This document shows positions 56,230-64,000 of a stretch of 64,000 nucleotides of DNA, piece by piece. The position numbers and the translations under genes were made by a program. Source of the stretch: Ruegeria arenilitoris (GTDB taxonomy: Bacteria > Pseudomonadota > Alphaproteobacteria > Rhodobacterales > Rhodobacteraceae); contig NZ_WPYP01000001.1 in NCBI RefSeq assembly GCF_013030985.1, forward strand, positions 992,001-1,056,000. The letters are read 5' to 3'. Within the stretch, counting starts at the first letter, position 1; the number at the start of each line of letters is the position of its first letter. The notes under the pieces were generated by a model. That model ran no database searches. It had not been told where the DNA came from and saw only the letters and a program-made list of their open reading frames with translations.

Positions 56230-57534
56230 ATGAACCTGCTTTATTCCAACGACCGCAAAGCCGAGTATCCGGCCAGTTGGTATGCCGCGACGGCCAATCC
56301 GGTCGACCGGTATCCCGCGCTGACGGAGAAAGTGAAAGCAGATGTCTGCGTGGTGGGCGGAGGCTATACCGGCCTCTCCGCCGCGCTGCATCTGGCCGAA
56401 GCCGGGTTCGACGTGGTGCTGCTTGAGGCGCACCGGGTGGGGTTCGGCGCGTCAGGCCGCAATGGCGGTCAACTGGGCAGCGCGCAACGGATGGATCAGG
56501 AAGACCTTGAGCGACTGGTCGGGAATGACGACGCAGCGAAGCTCTGGGATCTGGCCGAGGATGCCAAAGATCTGGTCAAATCACTGATCGCCAAGCATCA
56601 GATCGATTGTGACCTGAAACCCGGCGTGGCGGTTCTGGGCCTAAGCAGTGGCGAGCAACAAGAACTACATGACCATGCGGCGCATCTGTCTGACCGGTAC
56701 GGCTATGACCAGATGGAATTACTGGACGAAGGCGCGGGCCACGCTCTGTGCCCGTCACCCGCCTATCGCGGCGGCTATCTGGACATGGGGGCCGCGCATC
56801 TGCATCCGTTGAATTTCACACTGGGGCTGGCGCAAGCCGCCGTGAAAGCCGGTGTACGCATCCACGAATGCACCGAGGTCACAGGTATTGAAGAAGGCAC
56901 TCCGGCCATCGTGCACTCCGCGAAGGGCAAAGTGACCGCCGACCACGTCATTCTGGCCTGTAACGGCTATCTTGGCGATCTGAACGGCAAGGTGGCCTCA
57001 CGCGTCATGCCGATCAACAACTTCGTTGCGGCGACCGAGCCTCTGGGCGAAGACGCCGCCCGCGTCCTGACCCGCGACGTGGCCGTCGCCGACACAAAAT
57101 TCGTGGTGAATTACTTCCGCCTCAGCGCTGACAACCGCCTGCTGTTCGGCGGCGGCGAAAGCTATGGCTATCGCTTCCCCGCTGACATCGCCGCCAAGGT
57201 TCGCAAACCTATGGTCGAGATTTTCCCGCATCTGCGCGACGTCAAGATCGACTATGCCTGGGGCGGCACTTTGGCCATCACCATGCGGCGGATGCCCTAT
57301 CTGGCGCGGGTTGCACCAAACATCCTGTCCGCTTCGGGCTATTCTGGTCACGGGGTTGGCACCGCGACCCATGCCGGGCAACTGATGGCGCTGGCCATTC
57401 AGGGGCAGGCCGAAGGGTTCGACACCATGGCCCGCGTGCCCGCCCTGCCCTTCCCCGGCGGCCCCGCCCTGCGCAGCCCCCTGCTGGTGCTGGCAATGAC
57501 GTGGTTCGCCTTGCGGGATCGTCTCGGGGTCTGA
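56230..57534 (+). CDS. puuB: FAD-dependent amine oxidase (PuuB-type)
   Basis: Flavoprotein of 434 residues of the DAO/PuuB family, which would oxidise the gamma-glutamyl amine to an aldehyde. It has an FAD-binding motif DVCVVGGGYTGLSAALHLAEAG (about residue 38), GFGASGRNGGQLGS, and the C-terminal GYSGHGVGTATHAGQLMA typical of the family. It completes the amine cluster; the aldehyde dehydrogenase and peptidase steps are not adjacent. Confidence 0.9.
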   Translation: MNLLYSNDRKAEYPASWYAATANPVDRYPALTEKVKADVCVVGGGYTGLSAALHLAEAGFDVVLLEAHRVGFGASGRNGGQLGSAQRMDQEDLERLVGNDDAAKLWDLAEDAKDLVKSLIAKHQIDCDLKPGVAVLGLSSGEQQELHDHAAHLSDRYGYDQMELLDEGAGHALCPSPAYRGGYLDMGAAHLHPLNFTLGLAQAAVKAGVRIHECTEVTGIEEGTPAIVHSAKGKVTADHVILACNGYLGDLNGKVASRVMPINNFVAATEPLGEDAARVLTRDVAVADTKFVVNYFRLSADNRLLFGGGESYGYRFPADIAAKVRKPMVEIFPHLRDVKIDYAWGGTLAITMRRMPYLARVAPNILSASGYSGHGVGTATHAGQLMALAIQGQAEGFDTMARVPALPFPGGPALRSPLLVLAMTWFALRDRLGV

Positions 57535-57647
57535 CCTTAAGAAATTGCGACTGATTGGTGAAATTTCGCCCATAAGGCGATTGAGGGGTTTTATTGCTCG
57601 ATAATTAGCTTTATCTTTCCCAAAGATAGAATTCGGGAAAACCAAAT

Positions 57648-58862
57648 ATGACGCTTCCTCCAAACGTTCATGACGCCGAACCCATCCCCGCAGCTGCCCG
57701 CGAAGCAATCGACGCCCTGATGCAGTCGGGCGACCTGTTCCGCTATACCGCGCCGCAGGATGCACCGGTTGCCTTGCTCGAGGCTGAATTCGCCGCATTG
57801 CTGGGCACGAAATACGCGCTGGCGGTTTCTTCCTGCTCGGCCGCATTGTTCCTGTCGCTGAAAGCGTTGGGCCTGCCGCGGGACGCACGGGTTCTGATCC
57901 CCGGCTTTACCTTCGCCGCCGTGCCGTCGTCGATCGTGCACGCGGATTGCGTTCCGGTGCTGTGCGAAGTGGGTGAAAACTATCGCATCGACATGGACGA
58001 CTTTGCCGCCAAGCTGGACGACGCGCAGGCGGTGATCATCAGCCACATGCGCGGCCATACCTCCGACATGGACGCGATCATGGCCCTATGCAACGAGCAC
58101 GACATCCCGGTGATCGAGGACGCGGCCCATTCGCTGGGCACCACCTGGCACGGGCAGAACATTGGCACCATCGGTAAGGTCGGCTGTTTCTCGTTCCAGT
58201 CCTACAAGATGATCAACGCAGGCGAAGGTGGCATTCTGATCACTGACGACGCCGATCTGGTGGCCCGCGCCGTGATCATGTCGGGCGCTTATGAGCATAA
58301 CTGGAAGAAGCACAAAGGCCCGCATGGTGACAACTCGTCCGAGCTGGAACAGGCCTTCGCCCGCTGGCAGAACCAATTGCCGCTGTATAACCTGCGCATG
58401 AGCAACCTGAGCGCCGCAGTGATCCGTCCGCAGATTCCAGAACTGGCACGCCGCGTGCAGGACGGGTTGGCGAACCACGACTATGTGGCGGATCGCCTGA
58501 ACACGTCGGATTACATCGACGTCCCTGCCCCACTGGCGCCGGAACGTCGCGCACCGGACTCGATCCAGTTCAACCTGGTTGGAATGGACGAGACCGAGAT
58601 CCGCGCCTTTGCTGCCGCCTCTGAATCGCGCGGCGTCAAGGTTCAGGTCTTCGGGTTGAGCGACGACAATGCCCGCGCCTTCTGGAACTGGCAATTCCTG
58701 CCCGAGACCTTCGAGCTGCCGCAGACGCGTGACATGCTGATGAAAGCCTGTGACGTCCGCCTGCCAGTCCGTCTGACGCGCGAAGAGCTGGATATCATCG
58801 CCGATATCCTGCTGGCCTCGGTCGGCGAAGTGACCGGCCCGGTTCCGGTCTACGGCACCTGA
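57648..58862 (+). CDS. DegT/DnrJ/EryC1/StrS family aminotransferase
   Basis: PLP enzyme of 404 residues. The Schiff-base lysine is Lys187 in FSFQSYKMINAGEGG; Asp158 (IEDAAHSLG) contacts the pyridinium. N-terminal GTKYALAVSSCSAALFLSLKALG holds the phosphate-binding loop. Such enzymes usually make amino sugars, but here no sugar genes surround it, so the substrate is open. It lies 113 bp after the puuB-like gene and may have its own promoter. Confidence 0.88.
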   Translation: MTLPPNVHDAEPIPAAAREAIDALMQSGDLFRYTAPQDAPVALLEAEFAALLGTKYALAVSSCSAALFLSLKALGLPRDARVLIPGFTFAAVPSSIVHADCVPVLCEVGENYRIDMDDFAAKLDDAQAVIISHMRGHTSDMDAIMALCNEHDIPVIEDAAHSLGTTWHGQNIGTIGKVGCFSFQSYKMINAGEGGILITDDADLVARAVIMSGAYEHNWKKHKGPHGDNSSELEQAFARWQNQLPLYNLRMSNLSAAVIRPQIPELARRVQDGLANHDYVADRLNTSDYIDVPAPLAPERRAPDSIQFNLVGMDETEIRAFAAASESRGVKVQVFGLSDDNARAFWNWQFLPETFELPQTRDMLMKACDVRLPVRLTREELDIIADILLASVGEVTGPVPVYGT

Positions 58863-58865
58863 CGG

Positions 58866-59627
58866 CTATTGCGGACCGAGGTCGAACAACTCGGTCGATA
58901 GAAACAGCGCCGTGACCCCCTCGGGGGTTGCGGCAACGCCGGACAGGATTGCAGCCACTTGCAGTCCGGCGGGCGTTTCCACCAACAGTGGCGCACCGGA
59001 ATCCCCCATCATCACAGGGCAAATCGCCAACAGAATCCCGCCCTGATACCGACGCGGAGGACAGGTTTCGGTTCGGCTGAGAATATGTGGCCGCACTCCA
59101 GGATACCCTGCAACAAAAGCCGACGCATCCTCGGCATTTGCAAGCGGCAGATAGCCGACCTGCTGACCAATCGGCTCGCTGAGTTCCAGAACCGCCCAAT
59201 CCAGATCGGCACGATCATCAAACGTCCCGTCTTTGCCCTGGTCGGAATGCAACTGATACCCCGCTACGTCGGACACAGCAGCAGTTGATCCACGCTGATA
59301 CCCGGCAGCAAACCGGATGCTGGAGGGCGGAATCCATCGTTGCCGTGGTGCGTTGTACAGGCAATGCGCAGCGGTCAGGACGAGCCGATCCGACACCAGA
59401 ACACCGGTGCAGTGGGACCTCTGATCCCGGCTGGCAAAGTTGATCCGACCAATGGCACGCCACGGGGGCTGGCCCGCATCCAAAATTTCGCGGTTGCGAA
59501 TAGCATCACACCCTGACCCGGACTGTGTCCCCAGCCGGCAGACCGGAGACCAGTTTTCCGAATAAACACCCTGCGACAGTGCGGGCTGCATCCAAAGCAG
59601 TGCGATACTCAGGACCAGCCAGCGCAT
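58866..59627 (-). CDS. Exported trypsin-like serine protease
   Basis: S1-family protease of 253 residues with a signal peptide (about 18 residues, ending ALSQ). The catalytic triad is His88 (VLTAAHCL), Asp143 (DLDWAVLEL) and Ser210 (MMGDSGAPLL). Cysteines flank the triad as in secreted trypsins. It is convergent with the aminotransferase gene (3 bp apart) and lies 11 bp after the phaR stop on the same strand, so may be read through from phaR. Confidence 0.9.
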   Translation of the reverse strand: MRWLVLSIALLWMQPALSQGVYSENWSPVCRLGTQSGSGCDAIRNREILDAGQPPWRAIGRINFASRDQRSHCTGVLVSDRLVLTAAHCLYNAPRQRWIPPSSIRFAAGYQRGSTAAVSDVAGYQLHSDQGKDGTFDDRADLDWAVLELSEPIGQQVGYLPLANAEDASAFVAGYPGVRPHILSRTETCPPRRYQGGILLAICPVMMGDSGAPLLVETPAGLQVAAILSGVAATPEGVTALFLSTELFDLGPQ

Positions 59628-59638
59628 TCTTGGCGCGG

Positions 59639-60193
59639 TCAGTTCAGCTTGGAGAGTTTCTGCTGCAGCTCGGCAAGCTGCTTCTTGATGTCATCCAGGT
59701 CTTCTTTGGATTCCGGTTTTTCTTCGTCATCCTTGCCCGGACCGGACCAGTTCCCCGACAGGCCACCCGTCATAGCCTTCAGAAATGCCTTTTGCTGCGC
59801 CTGCATCGCCTCAAACCCCGGCATCTGCGCCATCGGGTTCATGGCGTTCATGTTTTCCATCATCTTGCTTTGGCTCTCGCGCAGCATCTCGAACGAGCTT
59901 TGCAGGAATTGCGGCATCATCCCACCGCCCGGGATCATGTAGCTGCGGACCAGATCATTCAGCACATTCACTGGCAAAACATTCTCGCCGCGGCTTTCGT
60001 GCTCGGCAATGATTTGCAGCAGGTATTGCCGGGTCAGATCGTCCCCGGTTTTCAGATCGATGATCTGCACCTCACGCCCGTCGCGGATGAAGGTCGCTAT
60101 ATCTTCCAGCGTGACATAGTCGCTGGTCTCGGTGTTATACAGCCGGCGGCTTGCATAGCGTTTGATCAACAGCGGTTTTTCTTGTTCTGACAC
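59639..60193 (-). CDS. phaR: PHA synthesis repressor PhaR
   Basis: Regulator of polyhydroxyalkanoate (PHA) granule genes, 184 residues. The N-terminal DNA-binding domain is KPLLIKRYASRRLYNTETSDYVTLEDIA; a PHB accumulation domain follows (about residues 70-115, GENVLPVNVLNDLVRSYMIPG) and a C-terminal acidic coiled coil. Family members bind nascent PHA and then release the phasin promoter. It lies downstream of phaP with its own short promoter region. Confidence 0.95.
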   Translation of the reverse strand: MSEQEKPLLIKRYASRRLYNTETSDYVTLEDIATFIRDGREVQIIDLKTGDDLTRQYLLQIIAEHESRGENVLPVNVLNDLVRSYMIPGGGMMPQFLQSSFEMLRESQSKMMENMNAMNPMAQMPGFEAMQAQQKAFLKAMTGGLSGNWSGPGKDDEEKPESKEDLDDIKKQLAELQQKLSKLN

Positions 60194-60247
60194 CGTTTAC
60201 CCTCCCCAAGGATGATGCGTTGCAGCAGAGATTATGCGAGCGCAGAA

Positions 60248-60279
60248 CAAAAAGAAAGGGCAGGCCAAAAGACCTGCCC
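60248..60279 (-). terminator. Rho-independent terminator of phaP
   Basis: On the minus strand GGGCAGGTC (60279-60271) pairs with GGCCTGCCC (60266-60258) around TTTT, then TTTCTTTTTG. It lies about 48 bp after the phaP stop. Confidence 0.88.
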
Positions 60280-60327
60280 AACGCGATTGCACCAGATGGG
60301 AGGAACGGGTGCGCCTCGCGGCCTTAA

Positions 60328-60774
60328 TTATTTTGCAGTTGCAGCTTTCTTGGCAGCAGCTGTGACGTCGTTGGTTGCTTTCTTGACGGCAGCGGTTGCG
60401 TCTTCAGCAGCTTCTTTGCCTGCAGCCATCAGCAGCTCGACGGTTTCGGTCTGCAGTTTTTTCGCGATTTCGGCGAAAGCAGCCATGTTTTCAGCAGCAA
60501 CTTCAGCCGAAGCGCTTGCGAAATCGGTCGCGGCTTTTGCGTAGTCAGCCGGCTCGGCCTTTGCTTTCGACATCTCGTTCAGTTTGGACAGGGTGTCCTT
60601 GGTCCATTTGTTCGAGATTTCAGCCGATTTTTCTGCGGCTTCCAGCGCAACGCCCGACAGTTTTTCATTCAGGGTTGCGGTCGATTTGAAAGCACCTTCC
60701 AGAGCAGTGGTGTCAACAGGGAACGCGCCCATCATTTCTTTCAGGGTCGCGGTAAAGTCTTGAGTCTTTGCCAT
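60328..60774 (-). CDS. phaP: Phasin
   Basis: PHA-granule surface protein of 148 residues, all helical and Ala/Lys-rich: MAKTQDFTATLKEMMGAFP, then amphipathic helices, ending in AAVKKATNDVTAAAKKAATAK. It matches Rhodobacteraceae phasins in size and composition. Two CTGC-N3-GCAG sites lie 64-108 bp upstream, consistent with PhaR control. Confidence 0.9.
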   Translation of the reverse strand: MAKTQDFTATLKEMMGAFPVDTTALEGAFKSTATLNEKLSGVALEAAEKSAEISNKWTKDTLSKLNEMSKAKAEPADYAKAATDFASASAEVAAENMAAFAEIAKKLQTETVELLMAAGKEAAEDATAAVKKATNDVTAAAKKAATAK

Positions 60775-60837
60775 TGTCCTAATCCTTTTTGCCGAACCGG
60801 GCCCACCCCGGCTTTCATCAGCTTGAGGATAATATGA

Positions 60838-60881
60838 ATGCTGCGTCGCAGCATTTCAAGTTTTTTCTCGCTGCGACGCAG
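60838..60881. promoter_or_regulatory. Two PhaR-type boxes upstream of phaP
   Basis: CTGCGTCGCAG (60841-60851, within the 17-bp palindrome 60838-60854) and CTGCGACGCAG (60871-60881), centres 30 bp apart. They fit the CTGC-N3-GCAG consensus described for PhaR of Paracoccus denitrificans. The two arms are also complementary (12 bp, GCTGCGACGCAG) and could form a hairpin after phaC. Confidence 0.85.
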
Positions 60882-60904
60882 AATTTTCTAGTTTCAAAAT
60901 GAAA

Positions 60905-62707
60905 TCAGCCGTTTGGGTGGGCCACGACATAGGTGCCAGGTGCCGGGGCCAGCCGCGGGTGATCCGAATCACCGGTTTCGCGGGCGGGAACTTGCTTGCC
61001 TGAACGCTTCTTCAGCCACGCCTCCCACAGGGGCCACCACGAGCCTTCGTGGAATTCTGCCTGTTTCAACCAGGTATCGGCATCCGCCTTCAGATCCGGG
61101 TTGGTGTAATGTCCGTATTTCTTTTTGCTGGGCGGGTTGATGATGCCCGCGATATGGCCGGATTCGGACACTACGAAAGTCTTGCTTCGCGACGCCATCT
61201 TCTGAACACCGCGATAACAGTCTTTCCACGCCGCAATATGATCCGTCTCGCAGGTGATTGCCATCAACGGCACATCGACATCGCTGAGTTTCAGCTTGTG
61301 GCCGAACAGCTCAAACCCGTCGGTGGCGAATTCGTTGCGCTGGCACAGGCCCCGCAGATACTCGACCGTCATCTTGGCCGGAAGGTTGGCCCCGTCGCCA
61401 TTCCAGAACAACAGATCAAAGGCCGGAGGCACCTCACCCAGCATATAGCTGCGGATTGCCGGACCATAAACCAGATCGCGCGAGCGTAGAAAGGACATGG
61501 TGCGCGCCATGATCCACGACCGCAGCACGCCCTCTTTGTTCACCTCTTCCTCGATCCCATCGATGAAGTCGTTCTGCAGGAAAGGCGTAAACTCACCCTG
61601 TTCGGAAAAATCCGTCAGCGCGGTGAATAGAGTAGCCGACTTGACGGATTTGTCGCCGCGTTGCTTCAGCAGCGCCAGCGTCAGACTCAGCGTGGTGCCT
61701 GCGATGCAATAGCCGATCGCGTTCACTTGCTTGACCTTGCAGATCTTCTTGACCTCTTCGATCGCGGTCAGGAAGCCGTCCTGAATGTAATCCTCCATTC
61801 CGGTTTCGGCATAGCTTTCATCCGGATTGACCCAGCTGACGACAAACAGGGTATAGCCTTGCTCGGTCACCCATTTGATCAAGCTGTTCTGCGCCTTGAG
61901 GTCGAGAATGTAGAATTTGTTGATCCAGGGCGGGAACAGGACGATTGGCGTTTCGTGAACCGTCTCGGTCGCGGGCTTGTACTGGATCAGCTCCATCATG
62001 CGGTTGCGATACACCACGTCACCGGGCGTCGTCGCCAGGTTGCCGCCAACCTCAAAGGCACTTTCGTCGGCCAGTTTCACAACCAGTTCGCCGTCGTTGG
62101 CTTCAAGGTCCGAGACGAGGTTCTCAAGTCCCTTGATCAGCGACTGGCCCTCGGTTTCAACAGCCTTTTCCAACGCGTCCGGGTTTGTCGCCAGAAAATT
62201 CGTGGGTGCCATCATGTCGACAATCTGCTGCGAGAAATACCGCAGGCGCCGTTTGTCCTTTGCATCCAGATCCTCGACCGAGGCAACGGCCTGGGCGATG
62301 GCTTCGGAATTGGTCTGATATTGCTGGCGGATCAGGCGAAAGTAAGGGTTGGTTTCCCAAAGGGGGTTGGAAAACCGTTTATCGCTGGGCTTGGGGTCGT
62401 CGTCATCAACGTCTCCCGAGGTCAGCGCCTGCTGCGCTTCGGCAAAGTTCAGAACCGATTTGCCCCAGTATTCAATCTGTTGTTCCAACAACTTGGCGGG
62501 ATTCTGCCAAGCTTCGGCCCAATATGCAGTTGCTGCTCGTGCGAAAAGCTCCTGATTCGGGGCGTCCAAAGCAGGGGTATGCGACTTTTTCGAAGACATG
62601 ACTTCGATCAGACGTTTGGAGAGCTCCTCGACCTTCTCCATGTTTTCCTTAAGGCGTTCAATGTTTTCTTCTGTCAATTCTGGCATCTGGTCTTCACTTG
62701 TTGTCAT
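60905..62707 (-). CDS. phaC: Class I poly(3-hydroxyalkanoate) synthase
   Basis: Polymerises hydroxyacyl-CoA into PHA on granules. The 600-residue protein has the catalytic Cys334 in NAIGYCIAGTT, Asp489 in ITCETDHIAAW and His518 in SESGHIAGIINPP. The size fits single-subunit class I enzymes. It is divergent from phaZ over a 115-bp gap containing a further PhaR-type box 25 bp before its start codon. Confidence 0.97.
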   Translation of the reverse strand: MTTSEDQMPELTEENIERLKENMEKVEELSKRLIEVMSSKKSHTPALDAPNQELFARAATAYWAEAWQNPAKLLEQQIEYWGKSVLNFAEAQQALTSGDVDDDDPKPSDKRFSNPLWETNPYFRLIRQQYQTNSEAIAQAVASVEDLDAKDKRRLRYFSQQIVDMMAPTNFLATNPDALEKAVETEGQSLIKGLENLVSDLEANDGELVVKLADESAFEVGGNLATTPGDVVYRNRMMELIQYKPATETVHETPIVLFPPWINKFYILDLKAQNSLIKWVTEQGYTLFVVSWVNPDESYAETGMEDYIQDGFLTAIEEVKKICKVKQVNAIGYCIAGTTLSLTLALLKQRGDKSVKSATLFTALTDFSEQGEFTPFLQNDFIDGIEEEVNKEGVLRSWIMARTMSFLRSRDLVYGPAIRSYMLGEVPPAFDLLFWNGDGANLPAKMTVEYLRGLCQRNEFATDGFELFGHKLKLSDVDVPLMAITCETDHIAAWKDCYRGVQKMASRSKTFVVSESGHIAGIINPPSKKKYGHYTNPDLKADADTWLKQAEFHEGSWWPLWEAWLKKRSGKQVPARETGDSDHPRLAPAPGTYVVAHPNG

Positions 62708-62731
62708 TTTAACAATTCCCCCCTAACCTCG

Positions 62732-62742
62732 CTGCTATGCAG
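62732..62742. promoter_or_regulatory. Possible PhaR box in phaC/phaZ gap
   Basis: CTGCTATGCAG fits CTGC-N3-GCAG. It lies 25 bp before phaC and 80 bp before phaZ. A single 8-base match can occur by chance in a window this size; position is the main support. Confidence 0.5.
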
Positions 62743-62822
62743 AATAACGTCGTGGGTCTTGGGGGGCAAAGCGGCGAATGGTCCGAACTAAAACAGGCTG
62801 ACACGCAGGAGGCCCCTTTTTC

Positions 62823-64000
62823 ATGCGCTACATGATGACTTACGACCTGATGGAAACGATGCGCAACACCAACCAGTGGATGGGCGCAACTGCCAGCGCC
62901 ATTGCATCTTATCCCATGTTCTCGATGGTTCCCAACCCCGCCTTCAGCATGATGGCCGCCTGGGGTGAGGTGACCGAGCGGACATTTCAACGCATGGTCG
63001 TCAAACCCGACTGGGGCATTCGCACCTTTACCTGCGAGGACGGCAAGGACCATCTGGTCGATGTCACAACCGTCGTTGAACGCCCCTTTGGTGATCTGGT
63101 CCATTTTCGGGTGAACGGTCGCGAGGAACAGCCCCGCAAGGTTTTGCTGGTTGCGCCGATGTCGGGGCACTACGCCACGCTGCTGCGATCGACGGTGAAA
63201 AGTCTGCTGGTCAACTGCGAAGTATACATTACCGATTGGCATAATGCGCGCGACATCCCCGTGTCCGAAGGCAAGTTCGATGTTGAGGACTATACTCTCT
63301 ATCTTGTCGATTTTATGAAAGAGCTTGGCCCGGACACCCATGTCGTGGCCGTTTGCCAACCGGTTCCGCTGACGCTGGCCGCGACCGCCTATCTGGCCGA
63401 GGTCGAACCCAAGGCGCAGCCCAGCACCCTGACCCTGATCGGTGGCCCGGTCGATCCCGACGCCACTCCGACCGACGTGACCGACTTTGGCCGCCGTGTC
63501 ACAATGGGCCAGTTGGAAGAAACCATGATCCAGCGCGTCGGCTTCAAGTACAAGGGCGTAGGCCGCATGGTCTATCCCGGCCTGCTGCAGCTGGCGTCGT
63601 TCATGTCGATGAACGCAGACCGCCACTCCAAGGCATTCTCAGACCAGATCCAGCGCGTGATGCGCGATGAAGCGTCAGATCACGATGCCCATAACCGGTT
63701 CTACGACGAATATCTGGCCGTCATGGACATGACGGCCGAGTTCTACCTGTCCACGGTCGAGCGCATTTTCAAAAACCGTGAAATCGCGAAGAATGAATTT
63801 GTGGTCGCCGGTCACAAGGTCGATATCGGCAAGATCACCGATGTTGCGGTCAAGACCGTCGAAGGCGCCAATGATGACATCTCAGCCCCCGGTCAGTGTA
63901 TTGCGGCGCTGGACCTGTGCACCGGTTTGCCGGATTCGAAAAAGGCCAGCCATGTTGAACCCGGAGCCGGTCACTATGGCATCTTTGCCGGACGCAGCTG
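62823..64000 (+). CDS. phaZ: Intracellular PHA depolymerase, 3' end cut by window
   Basis: Mobilises stored PHA. The visible 392 residues (start ATG 62823, MRYMMTYDLMETM) include the catalytic Cys178 in VVAVCQPVPLTLA, Asp352 in DDISAPGQ and His384 in GAGHYGIFAGRS, the pattern of intracellular PhaZ. The family is usually 400-430 residues, so only a short C-terminus is missing off the right edge. GGAGG lies upstream of the start. Confidence 0.93.
   Translation, partial: MRYMMTYDLMETMRNTNQWMGATASAIASYPMFSMVPNPAFSMMAAWGEVTERTFQRMVVKPDWGIRTFTCEDGKDHLVDVTTVVERPFGDLVHFRVNGREEQPRKVLLVAPMSGHYATLLRSTVKSLLVNCEVYITDWHNARDIPVSEGKFDVEDYTLYLVDFMKELGPDTHVVAVCQPVPLTLAATAYLAEVEPKAQPSTLTLIGGPVDPDATPTDVTDFGRRVTMGQLEETMIQRVGFKYKGVGRMVYPGLLQLASFMSMNADRHSKAFSDQIQRVMRDEASDHDAHNRFYDEYLAVMDMTAEFYLSTVERIFKNREIAKNEFVVAGHKVDIGKITDVAVKTVEGANDDISAPGQCIAALDLCTGLPDSKKASHVEPGAGHYGIFAGRS

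Noticed and set aside
60215-60247. Possible PhaR box before phaR (GCGTTGCAGCAG and TGCGAGCGCAG)
   Set aside because: Neither segment fits CTGC-N3-4-GCAG exactly; kept as only a weak half-site resemblance.

Overview
The window is GC-rich, densely coding, and has the gene content of a marine alphaproteobacterium of the Rhodobacteraceae (Roseobacter group). This rests on the yajC-secD-secF/ccm gene string, heterotetrameric sarcosine oxidase (soxBDAG), paired glutamine-synthetase-like genes for gamma-glutamylation of amines, a PhaR/phasin/class I PHA synthase/PhaZ locus, and several small exported families typical of that group. Species assignment is inference. No tRNA, rRNA, CRISPR array, phage or intact insertion sequence was found.

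Layout. 1-2.7 kb: 3' part of aconitase and a TM2 protein. 2.7-9.6 kb (minus): one tightly packed string in transcription order yajC, secD, secF, a TSUP permease, an Mth938-type gene, ccmA, ccmB, ccmC, ccmD, ccmG (Sec translocon accessories plus cytochrome c maturation). 9.8-12.8 kb (plus): MscS-type channel and serS. 12.9-18.3 kb (minus): a helix-hairpin-helix protein with a histone-H1-like tail, a fatty acid desaturase, der, a BamB-like lipoprotein and a TPR membrane protein. 18.5-23.6 kb (plus): an RND efflux pair. 23.6-31.6 kb: a mixed block (DUF2147, ATM1-type ABC exporter, LysM protein, LOG, host-attachment family, sodB, FkbM methyltransferase, two small exported proteins). 31.8-37.2 kb (minus): soxBDAG. 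37.4-39.3 kb (plus): ccmI, ruvX, DUF1289. 39.5-43 kb (minus): a double SpoIIAA-like protein, a PhyH dioxygenase, TSUP and dusA. 43.1-46.1 kb (minus): DUF411, three cytochromes c and a His-rich exported protein, probably a copper/periplasmic redox set. 46.2-49.2 kb: an accessory strip of three decayed genes, one of them a chimera. 49.2-52.7 kb: a TetR regulator divergent from an iorAB-type molybdenum hydroxylase. 52.8-57.5 kb (plus): GS-like / amidotransferase / GS-like / FAD oxidase. 57.6-59.6 kb: a DegT aminotransferase and an exported trypsin-like protease. 59.6-64 kb: phaR, phaP, phaC (minus) and divergent phaZ running off the window.

Functional themes are cytochrome c biogenesis with several c-type cytochromes that need it; catabolism of methylated amines and polyamines (sox and GS/PuuB clusters) as nitrogen and C1 sources; and carbon storage as PHA. 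The best new signals are regulatory DNA: CTGC-N3-GCAG PhaR-type boxes at phaP and in the phaC/phaZ gap, twin TetR-type operators 40 bp apart before iorAB, a shared AAATTTGATCAAATTT palindrome before two genes of the amine cluster, and a 20-bp-phased direct repeat before soxB. Also notable are an RND pump with an extra transmembrane pair and an altered proton relay, and the AraC/hydrolase chimeric pseudogene.
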